64,000 nucleotides of DNA, from positions 155,087-219,086 of the forward strand of contig CALGIG010000107.1 of NCBI GenBank assembly GCA_937915865.1. Reading direction: 5' to 3'. This document shows, piece by piece, positions 28,316 to 35,801 of the stretch (positions within the stretch are counted from its first letter, which is position 1; the number at the start of each line of letters is the position of its first letter). Below the pieces are notes generated by a model, which was not told the origin of the DNA, searched no databases, and saw nothing but the letters and a program-made list of their open reading frames with translations. Both the position numbers and the translations under genes were made by a program. This DNA is from an uncultured Prolixibacteraceae bacterium (GTDB lineage: Bacteria; Bacteroidota; Bacteroidia; Bacteroidales; Prolixibacteraceae).

Positions 28316-28372
28316 TATTTAACCATTCCAGGAGTGACTTTTAATGTGTTTTTCAGTCTTAATAGTGAAAAC
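28316..28372 (+). promoter_or_regulatory. Shared upstream boxes, paralogue 2
   Basis: TATTTAA (28316-28322) within a TTTATCTTTTATTTAACC context, and TCTTAATAGTGAAAAC (28357-28372), spacing 41 as in paralogue 3. Confidence 0.55.
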
Positions 28373-28416
28373 AAGAAGAAACAAAAACAGAAAGAAAACA
28401 ATTTAGATTACGAGTT

Positions 28417-28863
28417 ATGAAAACGAAAATTAGAACATTTATTATTGTTTGCGGATTAGCATTAACAGGATTTAATGCTAGCGCGACAAAGAACTACATA
28501 AACCTGAGGAATAATGTAGTTTTTGAAGATGAAAAAAACGTAAGGAGCCTCAAAGCCGATGAAAACCTTACAATGTTGAACGAGAAAACAGGAACAATTG
28601 GAAGTGTTGTTAATGAAAACTCAGATGCTGTTTTAGATTATCAGAAAGAAGCTGAGTTAATTATGAAGGATATTGCCGATTTGGAGGAAGCCAGAACTAT
28701 CCAAATATTGTTGAATAAATCAATAAGAAATTTGGAAACCGGCGATTTGAATGAAAAAGGAATCAATGTTGAGCAAACGGAAGCCCAACTTGTGATGAAA
28801 ATGGTTGCCGACCAGCAAGAAGCAAGGACCGTAAGAAAATTGGTTGAAGATGGAAGGTTATAA
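28417..28863 (+). CDS. Small secreted protein of a tandem paralogue family, copy 2
   Basis: 148 residues with a signal peptide (FIIVCGLALTGFNASA). Two motif copies: DYQKEAELIMKDIADLEEARTIQILL (first) and EQTEAQLVMKMVADQQEARTVRKLV (C-terminal). Same N-terminal MKTKIR start as copy 3. Own upstream boxes and own terminator (28899-28928). The repeated KEAxLIxKxIADxxEA core has no function I recognise; coiled-coil or helical packing is plausible. Confidence 0.8.
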   Translation: MKTKIRTFIIVCGLALTGFNASATKNYINLRNNVVFEDEKNVRSLKADENLTMLNEKTGTIGSVVNENSDAVLDYQKEAELIMKDIADLEEARTIQILLNKSIRNLETGDLNEKGINVEQTEAQLVMKMVADQQEARTVRKLVEDGRL

Positions 28864-28898
28864 AAAATCAAATAAGTTTAGTTCCTCATTAGTGATTT

Positions 28899-28928
28899 AA
28901 GGAGTTGTTCGATAAGGAGCAGCTCCTT
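28899..28928 (+). terminator. Terminator of paralogue 2
   Basis: Stem AAGGAGTTG (28899-28907) / CAGCTCCTT (28920-28928) with one G-U pair, followed by a T run. Confidence 0.75.
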
Positions 28929-28998
28929 TTTTACTGCTATCAGTAAGGTTAATGAGCGCTTAATCTTTTTAAGCTTTTATTAAGATATTTTTATCCTT

Positions 28999-29055
28999 TA
29001 TTTAACGCTTGGTCATGTAACTTTTTGGCTTCTCAGTAGTCTTAATAGTGAAAAC
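28999..29055 (+). promoter_or_regulatory. Shared upstream boxes, paralogue 3
   Basis: TATTTAA (28999-29005) and TCTTAATAGTGAAAAC (29040-29055). The 16-base box is identical to that of paralogue 2 and the 41-base spacing is the same. Confidence 0.55.
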
Positions 29056-29097
29056 AATTAGAAACAAAGAATAAAAAAAACAATTAAATTACAAGTT

Positions 29098-29520
29098 ATG
29101 AAAACGAAAATTAGAAGCTTTTTTGCAATCACTGTACTTGCATTTGTTGGTATATTAAATGCCAATGCTTCAATAAACTTTGACGAAAAAAATTCAGCAT
29201 CGGGTAATACAAATTTAAATATTTCTTTCATGAACGATACTGAATTAAATGAAGCAGTTGACTACCAGAAAGAAGCTCAGTTGATAACCAAATGGATTGC
29301 CGATATGGCTGAGGCTAAAGCTACTCAGCAGGTTATTGAAAAAAATACGGCTTTGGTTTGTGAACCTGCCGAAAACAATGAAGTACTGATTGAGAATAGT
29401 TATGAAATAACCGATTACAGAAAAGAAGCTCAGTTAATAACCAAGGCAATTGCTGACAGGGAAGAAACTAATGCTATTCAGAATTTGGTTAATGAAGGTA
29501 AATACTCGGAAAGTAGATAA
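29098..29520 (+). CDS. Small secreted protein of a tandem paralogue family, copy 3
   Basis: 140 residues with a signal peptide (FFAITVLAFVGILNANAS). This copy has the clearest pair of internal motifs: DYQKEAQLITKWIADMAEAKATQ and DYRKEAQLITKAIADREETNAIQNLV, about 46 residues apart. Own boxes (28999-29055) and a bidirectional terminator (29539-29570) shared with the converging exporter gene. Function unknown. Confidence 0.8.
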   Translation: MKTKIRSFFAITVLAFVGILNANASINFDEKNSASGNTNLNISFMNDTELNEAVDYQKEAQLITKWIADMAEAKATQQVIEKNTALVCEPAENNEVLIENSYEITDYRKEAQLITKAIADREETNAIQNLVNEGKYSESR

Positions 29521-29538
29521 ATAGTTTAAGTGGTTAAA

Positions 29539-29570
29539 AAATGAGCTGCACCAAAAGGAGCAGCTCATTT
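29539..29570. terminator. Bidirectional terminator after paralogue 3
   Basis: Perfect 10-bp stem AAATGAGCTG (29539-29548) / CAGCTCATTT (29561-29570), T-rich on both strands. It resembles the terminators of paralogues 1 and 2, showing that whole units including terminators were duplicated. Confidence 0.8.
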
Positions 29571-29576
29571 TGTTTT

Positions 29577-30080
29577 TTATGCCAGCGCTTTCTTTTTCTT
29601 ATTGAATTTTGAATTTTTAACCGATTCTTTTCTGGTTAAAAGCATCGGAATGGCAACTCCGGTTCCCAAAGCAATCAATACAAACATCATTTTTGCTCCG
29701 TTATTCACCGTTTCGACCAGTGTTTGCAAATATGCATCAGCATTCTCAATGTTAGTAAGAGAAATCATGCCAAGCATAAACTTATAGGCAAAAACTCCAG
29801 GGATCATTGGTATTACTGACGGAATAGAAAATATCAGAGGGGGACTGTCTTTTACGTGTGCCATCTGAATGGCAACAAACCCAACGGCTACTGCGCCAAA
29901 AAAAGAAGCAAATACAACGCTTATTCCAAAACTCATGGTTGTAAATTTGATAAGCCCACCCATTGCACCGATGCACCAAATTGGTAAAATTGTACGTTGC
30001 GGAACATTAAACAGGATGGCAAATCCGATGGCGGCAAACCCTGCCCAAAATCCTTTGATTAATATTTCTGTAAGCATCAT
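29577..30080 (-). CDS. Threonine/serine exporter, small subunit (ThrE C-terminal half, DUF3815)
   Basis: 167 residues, about five membrane helices with the ThrE_2 pattern (FWAGFAAIGFAILFNVPQRTILPIWCIGAMGG; SVIPMIPGVFAYKFMLGMI). In many bacteria this is the C-terminal half of a single ThrE protein; here it is separate and starts 3 bases after the partner gene's stop. The pair is predicted to export threonine and serine. Confidence 0.88.
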   Translation of the reverse strand: MMLTEILIKGFWAGFAAIGFAILFNVPQRTILPIWCIGAMGGLIKFTTMSFGISVVFASFFGAVAVGFVAIQMAHVKDSPPLIFSIPSVIPMIPGVFAYKFMLGMISLTNIENADAYLQTLVETVNNGAKMMFVLIALGTGVAIPMLLTRKESVKNSKFNKKKKALA

Positions 30081-30083
30081 TGT

Positions 30084-30851
30084 TTAAATGTGTAAAATCA
30101 TTCGTACTGTAAATAATCCCATTGCTATCGAAAATGCTATAATCAATCCGTTAATGGCCCGTATAATTCCATTTTGAAGGTTACCTTCCAATAAGTCGGT
30201 AACCGAATTAATGAGTGGAACTCCCGGAACCAGGAACAGGACTGAAGTTGCAAATGCTTTATCAGGTTGGGCGCCAATATGGTATATTTCGGCAAGCCCG
30301 GCAATGAAAGACGCTGTAACCGAAGCAAAATAAACACATAAATAAGGGTTAAACTTAACCCGAATAGCTTCTTGTCTGACGAAAAGCCCTATAACAGTTG
30401 CCACAAAGGTGACCAGCATTTCAATATAACTTCCTCCGGCAATTCGGCAAAAGGCCGAACCAGCAAGTCCTACCAGGCCTAAAACTACCAATCGCGGATA
30501 GTGTGGAAGTGCTTTTAACCGGTTAATTTCAGTAGTTATCTGGGCTACAGTCCATCTTTGTTCCAAAACGTTCCAGCTTAAATGGCTTATTCCACTTACC
30601 ATTCTGAAGTTTACACCATGCGGGGATGTTCGCTTTAGCCGGCTAAAGAAGTATTGCTGATCTTTATCTAAAACGGTTAGCATAAGCGCCCGGTGAGTAA
30701 TCAGCAACTCAGTTTTGTAGCCCAACCCGTTGGCAATTCGCTCCATCGTTACCCGAATCCGGTTCGAATTGGCTCCTGAGCTCATTAATAATGCCCCAAT
30801 TTCAAGCAGGATATTTCCTACCGATTGCGCATCTTCTTTTAACGTTTCCAT
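30084..30851 (-). CDS. Threonine/serine exporter, large subunit (ThrE N-terminal half, DUF1212)
   Basis: 255 residues: a cytoplasmic N-terminal region (VGNILLEIGALLMSSGANSNRIRVTMERIANGLG) typical of DUF1212, then about five membrane helices including FLVPGVPLINSVTDLLEGN. It forms the split ThrE exporter with the adjacent 167-residue protein. Confidence 0.88.
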   Translation of the reverse strand: METLKEDAQSVGNILLEIGALLMSSGANSNRIRVTMERIANGLGYKTELLITHRALMLTVLDKDQQYFFSRLKRTSPHGVNFRMVSGISHLSWNVLEQRWTVAQITTEINRLKALPHYPRLVVLGLVGLAGSAFCRIAGGSYIEMLVTFVATVIGLFVRQEAIRVKFNPYLCVYFASVTASFIAGLAEIYHIGAQPDKAFATSVLFLVPGVPLINSVTDLLEGNLQNGIIRAINGLIIAFSIAMGLFTVRMILHI

Positions 30852-31025
30852 TGTTGTATTATTAATTTTATATTTCCCGGGGGCTGCAAAAATATAATTT
30901 TCATTGTTCCCGATTCTTAGTATAATCTTATCTTACTCTTAATTGTTCGAAAAGTTCACATTTTCTTTAAAATACTATAAACCAATTGTCAACGAACTTG
31001 TTCTGGTGTAGCAAAAATTTTAAAT

Positions 31026-31706
31026 ATGCCTAAAGCCGAAGAATATCGAAATTCGTCTATAACATTAAAAGAAGTGATAATAACCGGGAACGAAGAAGTT
31101 TCGCCCGGAGTACATCTGATTTCGTGGAAGCGAGAACAAAACTTTATTCCTGGGCAGGTAGTCAAAATTACTATTGACCAATCAGTAGCCCCGCGAATTT
31201 ACAGTGTTTGCAGTGGAAACAGCGAAGCCGAAATCCGGGTTTTGTTTAATGTAAAGGAAGATGGCATACTTACGCCCCGGCTTTCGGGAGTTATTCCCGG
31301 AATGAAGATTTGGGCATCGAACCCGTATGGAAGCTTTAAGGATTACGGAAACCCTGCATGGTGGATAGCTACTGGGACTGGTATTGCCCCGTTTTACAGC
31401 ATGTTTCGCTCAGGAATTTCAGAAAATAAAACCTTGATACATGGCGCTCGTTACCTCAATCAGTTTTATTTTGAAGATGAACTGGAATGGGCACTGGGCG
31501 ATAAATATATTAGATGTTGTTCGCAGGAACAGTCGTGCAATGTTTTCCCCGGACGCGTAACCGATTACCTGAATGAACAGAAAAGCTTACCAACCGATAT
31601 TAACTATTATCTTTGTGGCAAAGCTTTAATGGTTGTTGAAGTGCGAGACCTGCTGATTTCGAAAGGTGTCCCGTACGAAAACATCCTGGCTGAAATATAC
31701 TTCTGA
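31026..31706 (+). CDS. Ferredoxin-NADP reductase-like flavoprotein
   Basis: 226 residues. FAD-binding barrel motif RIYSVCSG (about 58-65) corresponds to RxYS, and the nucleotide domain begins WWIATGTGIAPFYSMF; the end (ENILAEIYF) fits the usual C-terminus of this family. It transfers electrons between NAD(P)H and ferredoxin or flavodoxin. The partner is unknown. Followed 55 bases later by rlmN. Confidence 0.85.
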   Translation: MPKAEEYRNSSITLKEVIITGNEEVSPGVHLISWKREQNFIPGQVVKITIDQSVAPRIYSVCSGNSEAEIRVLFNVKEDGILTPRLSGVIPGMKIWASNPYGSFKDYGNPAWWIATGTGIAPFYSMFRSGISENKTLIHGARYLNQFYFEDELEWALGDKYIRCCSQEQSCNVFPGRVTDYLNEQKSLPTDINYYLCGKALMVVEVRDLLISKGVPYENILAEIYF

Positions 31707-31745
31707 GGCAGATTTTATTTTTCAACCTTTTGCCTTTTAACTTTT

Positions 31746-31753
31746 TACTTTTG
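31746..31753 (+). promoter_or_regulatory. -7 box of rlmN
   Basis: TACTTTTG matches TAnnTTTG and lies 8 bases before the rlmN ATG, implying a nearly leaderless transcript. No good -33 element. Confidence 0.4.
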
Positions 31754-31761
31754 TCCTGAAC

Positions 31762-32802
31762 ATGGAAGCACTCTTCGGAAAAACACTCGACGAACTGACC
31801 CAGGTGGCCATCGAACTTGGGTTACCCAAATTTACAGGCAAACAATTGGCAGAATGGCTGTACCAGAAAGACATTCGTTTGATTGACGAAATGACCAACC
31901 TCTCGAAAAAGAATCGCGATTTGCTGAGCCAGCATTACAAATTTGGTTTAGTTGAACCTACGCGCGTTCAGGAAAGCATCGACGGAACAAAAAAATACCT
32001 TTTCCCAACGCTTCAGAATAAATTTATAGAAACGGCCATGATACCCGACGACGACCGAAAGACGGTTTGCGTGTCGTCGCAGGTGGGCTGCAAAATGGGT
32101 TGCCTGTTTTGTATGACCGCTAAACAAGGTTTCCAGGGGCAACTTTCCGCCGGAGAAATCGTCAACCAAATTCGCAGTATTTCTGAACGAAACGAGGTGA
32201 CTAACATTGTTTACATGGGCATGGGCGAACCGTTCGATAACCTGGAGCAAGTGCTGAAAAGCCTCGAAATACTTACTTCGGAATGGGGTTTTGCTATGAG
32301 CCCGCGCCGCATTACTGTTTCTACCATCGGCATCATTCCCGGAATGCTCACTTTCCTTAATAATTCGGAAGCGCATTTAGCCGTTAGTTTGCACACCCCG
32401 TTCGACGACGAACGCAAACGACTGATGCCGGTGCAGGTTGCTTACCCTATTGCCGAGGTGGTCAAAGAAATTAAAAGCTGGGACTTTGGCCGACAGCGCC
32501 GCGTTTCGTTCGAGTACATCGTGTTTAAAGGCTTGAACGATTCGCCTAAACATGTAACCGAACTGGCCCGTTTGCTCAATGGAATCAAATGCCGTATCAA
32601 TCTTATCCGCTTTCACCCTATTCCTGGCACTCCTTTGGAGGGGACCGATGAGCAAACCTTACAGCTTTTCAAGGATAAACTCAACGACAAAGGTATTCTT
32701 ACCACCGTTCGCGCCAGTCGCGGCCAGGATATTTATGCGGCTTGCGGGCTGCTGAGTACAAAGGAGTTGCTGGGGAAAGGGAATTCAGTGCAGTTTGGTT
32801 AA
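31762..32802 (+). CDS. rlmN: 23S rRNA (adenine2503-C2)/tRNA methyltransferase, radical SAM
   Basis: 346 residues. The radical-SAM cluster motif CxxxCxxC is seen in VGCKMGCLFCMTAKQGF; GMGEPFDNLEQV and SFEYIVFKGLND are further RlmN signatures, and a cysteine lies in the C-terminal DIYAACGLL segment as expected for the methyl-carrying residue. It methylates A2503 of 23S rRNA and A37 of some tRNAs. Confidence 0.95.
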   Translation: MEALFGKTLDELTQVAIELGLPKFTGKQLAEWLYQKDIRLIDEMTNLSKKNRDLLSQHYKFGLVEPTRVQESIDGTKKYLFPTLQNKFIETAMIPDDDRKTVCVSSQVGCKMGCLFCMTAKQGFQGQLSAGEIVNQIRSISERNEVTNIVYMGMGEPFDNLEQVLKSLEILTSEWGFAMSPRRITVSTIGIIPGMLTFLNNSEAHLAVSLHTPFDDERKRLMPVQVAYPIAEVVKEIKSWDFGRQRRVSFEYIVFKGLNDSPKHVTELARLLNGIKCRINLIRFHPIPGTPLEGTDEQTLQLFKDKLNDKGILTTVRASRGQDIYAACGLLSTKELLGKGNSVQFG

Positions 32803-32822
32803 GAAACCTGATTCATATGACC

Positions 32823-32912
32823 CGTCACTGCGAGGAACTGCCTGTCCCGTTTTTACGGGAAAGCAGTCTGTTCGCTAATAGATTACTTCGCTTTGGCTCG
32901 TGATGACGATAA
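32823..32912. repeat. Dispersed repeat with CGTCA ends
   Basis: Begins CGTCACTGCGAGGA, contains a CCCGT-TTTT-ACGGG hairpin and ends CTCGTGATGACG; the ends are imperfect inverted copies. It resembles the widely scattered CGTCATTGCGAGGA-type intergenic repeat seen in many bacterial genomes. Confidence 0.6.
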
Positions 32913-33006
32913 ACTAAACGATATGGTTTCATATTTATACAAACCGTTCAACTCACGTTAAACTTTTGGTATCAAAAACGTGTTATAAAAGATGTTTTAA
33001 CAATCG

Positions 33007-33029
33007 TGTATCAAATTTTGATACATTTG
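33007..33029 (+). promoter_or_regulatory. Perfect dyad overlapping a -7 box
   Basis: TGTATCAAA (33007-33015), one central base, TTTGATACA (33017-33025). The right arm runs into TACATTTG (33022-33029), an exact TAnnTTTG box. A related imperfect dyad, TTTTGGTATCAAAA, lies about 40 bases upstream (near 32964-32977). A repressor bound here would block the promoter. Confidence 0.6.
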
Positions 33030-33035
33030 TAGCGC

Positions 33036-33110
33036 TCATCTTTCCTTAATTAGGAAGAAGGAGTTTCGGAGGACGATACATCTTGATATGTACCGTCCTC
33101 TGCGGTTTTT
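33036..33110 (+). ncRNA. Candidate small RNA of about 75 bases
   Basis: Starts about 7 bases after the TACATTTG box. A short stem (TTTCCT / AGGAAG, about 33041-33056) is followed by a 12-bp hairpin with one mismatch (33069-33081 / 33088-33100; GAGGACG pairs CGTCCTC) and then a GGTTTTTAT tract, the form of an intrinsic terminator. No protein gene follows on this strand until 38636. Confidence 0.45.
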
Positions 33111-33169
33111 ATAGCAGATACGGCAATTTACTTTTCATTTTCTTATTCAGCATTTTCTCCCCAATGTCG

Positions 33170-33343
33170 GACCTTTTTGGTACCCCCGACTACCTCAAAG
33201 GTCCCTTTTTGTACCTCAGAGGTGGTAACCCGAGGCAAAAAGCTCCGGCTTTGTACCTTTTAGCTCCGACGAGGAAGCCTGGAGGTACTAAACCGGAGCT
33301 TTAAGGTGCAAGTAGGTGGCAAAAAGGTGGAGCAAAGCACCTT
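33170..33343. repeat. Run of three consecutive strong hairpins
   Basis: GGACCTTT ... AAAGGTCC (about 33170-33204); a nested structure with AAAGCTCCGG (33239-33248) pairing CCGGAGCTTT (33293-33302) and, inside it, GTACCT (33253-33258) pairing AGGTAC (33283-33288); then AAGGTGC (33303-33309) pairing GCACCTT (33337-33343). The words GGAGCT, AGGTGG and GGTAC recur. Confidence 0.6.
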
Positions 33344-33379
33344 GGAGGTGATTGGCCGGAGCTGGCAGATTTAAAATAC

Positions 33380-35791
33380 CTAATTATTTGTAAATAAATT
33401 AAAGAATGGTATATCTGCAACAAGGTTGAATCCCAATCGCAGGTAATAATTTTTATCTATGTTAAGGTCAGTAGCCGTAATTCCACGCAATTGCGGTCCT
33501 AGTTGACATCCAAGCCCAATAGAAACAGGACACTTGCCAAATCCGTAATAAAGATAGAGCCCTGGGGAGACTATGTTATTTAACGTTATTTTTGATGCAA
33601 TTTCCGTACTATCATTTTTGATTCTGAAACTTGCTACAGATCCGACATCGATTAATGGGACAAAAAGTGTCAGGCTTTTTCCTCCAGGCTTTTTACAATT
33701 GCATTCTTTAGGACCTTTGCCTAGGTTTCCCCAACTAAAAGCAATACCAACCGGTGCAGTCAACCCGGTTGTTGGGGCCCATTTGTTTTGCTTTAGTGCA
33801 GGCATATATTCAAAACCGCCATAGGGCCCAATGTAAGCATTAAGAGAAACGTTAAAATCGGTTTCCCGTTTGATCGAAGAACTTCCCACAGGCAAAACAG
33901 CTGCTTCAATGGCTGCATTAACCTCGGCCGAACTTTTGGCTTCAACTACATTGGCCATAAAAACTCCGTATTTCAGAAATTGGTCTTTATGAGTATAACC
34001 AGCCCCCAGTATTTCAGAAAGTATAGATGACGTGTGTATTACCAGCGCTGTATAGTTTTGCGATTTTAGGTCGTAGCAGGCGTTGGTAGCATCTTCAATA
34101 ATATTTGTGAATTTTATTATTTCAGGACTATGCAAGCTTGCCGATGGAAAAATATCGCTATTGGCTGAAAGAAAATTAACAGATAATTTTAAAGCGTTCG
34201 AAATGGAAGACGCAAAATCAGCGTAAATAAGAATGGACGGTTGATCTGCTTGTTTTTTTGCATCAATTATATTTTTGGCGTTATCGGTTACTTCGCTCAT
34301 TGCCTTCGCCATTGTTGCATAGCATTCTTTAAATGAAATTGCTTGTTGCCATTTTTCGTTTAGAGCATCCAAAAAACTATTAGGTCCGCTAAGCGGAATC
34401 TTGGTTCCATTAATTGTAAATACAATTGGATGTTTACTTTTTTGATTCATTGCATAGATCAACCCAAAATATATCCTTAAGGCATTGTCATCATTCACCA
34501 GATCGTTTACCTGTTGTTTAGTAACCCACACCCGACCCTCATCGGTGCTTCTTAATGATTGAGATATGAGATCTACAAAACGTATTGTGTTCGAAAAATT
34601 GTCTTCAGTCTTTGTAGAAATCTTATCATTGGCAAGACCATTTATTATGTCAGCTGCATTATCTCCTTTTACAATACCGTTCGACACCAGTAAGGCTCCG
34701 GCAATAGATTTTCCTTCAGGGGTGTCGAATAACCTGATGATTTCATCTGCTCGTTTTTTAATTTCGCTATTCACGTCATATCCAACATACTTCGATTGAT
34801 CTCTCAGGTTTAATAAATTTGTACTAAACCCATTTAAATCTTTCTGAAAAGCAGCTCTTAAGGCAGGTAACATAGAGGCATATTGGTAAGAGTAGATCTG
34901 GTTTAAAAAGTCGGTTGCACTTGGAAACACAATCTGTACTTCAGGATATTTTTGCAAGTAGTCTTGAAATTTTCTGAAAAATGCCACATTCAACTCTTCT
35001 TTACTTCGTTGAATCAGAAACTGGGCAAGCCCATCAGCAAAGTTGGTGACATTGAGGGAACCGATAGATGAGGAAATTTTTTGAAAGTTGAAACCTCCAC
35101 TATTTTTGGATATCAAATAGCAATTTTGGTTTAATTTTGTTAATAAAATATCATATAGATATTTGTTATTTTTTAGTTGATTTAATAATACTTCAGGATG
35201 TGTTTCTAAGGTCTCTCCATTATAATAATTTAGTATTTCTAGAAAATCGCTTAAATTGATCTTTCCATAACTGGCAAGACTAAGTGCGTCGTAATATGGA
35301 ATTCCAGTGAAGACTTTTGGCGTTGTCTCTTTGTATCCTTTTGAGTTACCATTAGAGGTATCTTTCAAAATTTCTCTTCCACCAATCTGTTTGCCTGAAT
35401 TATCCCGAACAAGGATTTGACAAGGTAATGTAAAAATCAAATTTTTCGCCCATGATAGGTTTTCACCTTTATTAAAAGTCTTTTCTGTTGGACCTGAAGG
35501 GAGTGAAATATCTCCACCTTTCCCAAATGAAATATTATACGCAACCTGGCCTGATTCCTGGTTGTCTTTTAATAAAACGAAGCAATCATCATCACCTTTA
35601 TCATTTGTAATAATAAGCTTATTCTCTTTGTCTCCAAGCTCCGCTTTTTGTCCATCTTTAATGACACTATCTTTACTGGTTACTACAATATCTACTTTAT
35701 TATCCGCCTTTATATGAATATTGATTTTTAACTGAGCCAAACTATTTAAATAAAAAGCGAAAAATAATATGAAAAATAAAATTGCTTTCAT
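33380..35791 (-). CDS. Large secreted protein with barrel-like C-terminus, partner of the trypsin-like membrane protease
   Basis: 803 residues; I do not recognise the family. An N-terminal signal peptide (ILFFILFFAFYLNSLAQ) is followed by a beta-rich region (about 20-125), a long mostly helical middle (about 150-630) and a C-terminal stretch from about 645 (NAYIGPYGGFEYMPAL ... LYLYYGFGKCPVSIGLGCQLG ... YYLRLGFNLVADIPFF) with the alternating pattern of outer-membrane strands. Two cysteines in KECNCKKPGG fall in that stretch. It starts 10 bases after the stop of the protease gene, so the two are co-transcribed. A surface or outer-membrane location is inferred. Confidence 0.7.
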   Translation of the reverse strand: MKAILFFILFFAFYLNSLAQLKINIHIKADNKVDIVVTSKDSVIKDGQKAELGDKENKLIITNDKGDDDCFVLLKDNQESGQVAYNISFGKGGDISLPSGPTEKTFNKGENLSWAKNLIFTLPCQILVRDNSGKQIGGREILKDTSNGNSKGYKETTPKVFTGIPYYDALSLASYGKINLSDFLEILNYYNGETLETHPEVLLNQLKNNKYLYDILLTKLNQNCYLISKNSGGFNFQKISSSIGSLNVTNFADGLAQFLIQRSKEELNVAFFRKFQDYLQKYPEVQIVFPSATDFLNQIYSYQYASMLPALRAAFQKDLNGFSTNLLNLRDQSKYVGYDVNSEIKKRADEIIRLFDTPEGKSIAGALLVSNGIVKGDNAADIINGLANDKISTKTEDNFSNTIRFVDLISQSLRSTDEGRVWVTKQQVNDLVNDDNALRIYFGLIYAMNQKSKHPIVFTINGTKIPLSGPNSFLDALNEKWQQAISFKECYATMAKAMSEVTDNAKNIIDAKKQADQPSILIYADFASSISNALKLSVNFLSANSDIFPSASLHSPEIIKFTNIIEDATNACYDLKSQNYTALVIHTSSILSEILGAGYTHKDQFLKYGVFMANVVEAKSSAEVNAAIEAAVLPVGSSSIKRETDFNVSLNAYIGPYGGFEYMPALKQNKWAPTTGLTAPVGIAFSWGNLGKGPKECNCKKPGGKSLTLFVPLIDVGSVASFRIKNDSTEIASKITLNNIVSPGLYLYYGFGKCPVSIGLGCQLGPQLRGITATDLNIDKNYYLRLGFNLVADIPFFNLFTNN

Positions 35792-35801
35792 AATGATAAG
35801 T

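Larger units (their letters stand above)
32803..33379. other. Repeat- and RNA-rich spacer
   Basis: 577 bases without a credible protein gene. Contents in order: a dispersed repeat (32823-32912), a dyad with a -7 box, a candidate small RNA with terminator, and a run of strong hairpins (33170-33343). A 73-codon frame at 33083-33304 runs through the hairpins and is not gene-like. Confidence 0.6.

Noticed and set aside
33083..33304. 73-codon plus-strand frame
   Set aside because: It runs through the terminator of the candidate RNA and the hairpin array, has low-complexity Pro/Gly/Lys ends, and shows no protein-like features.
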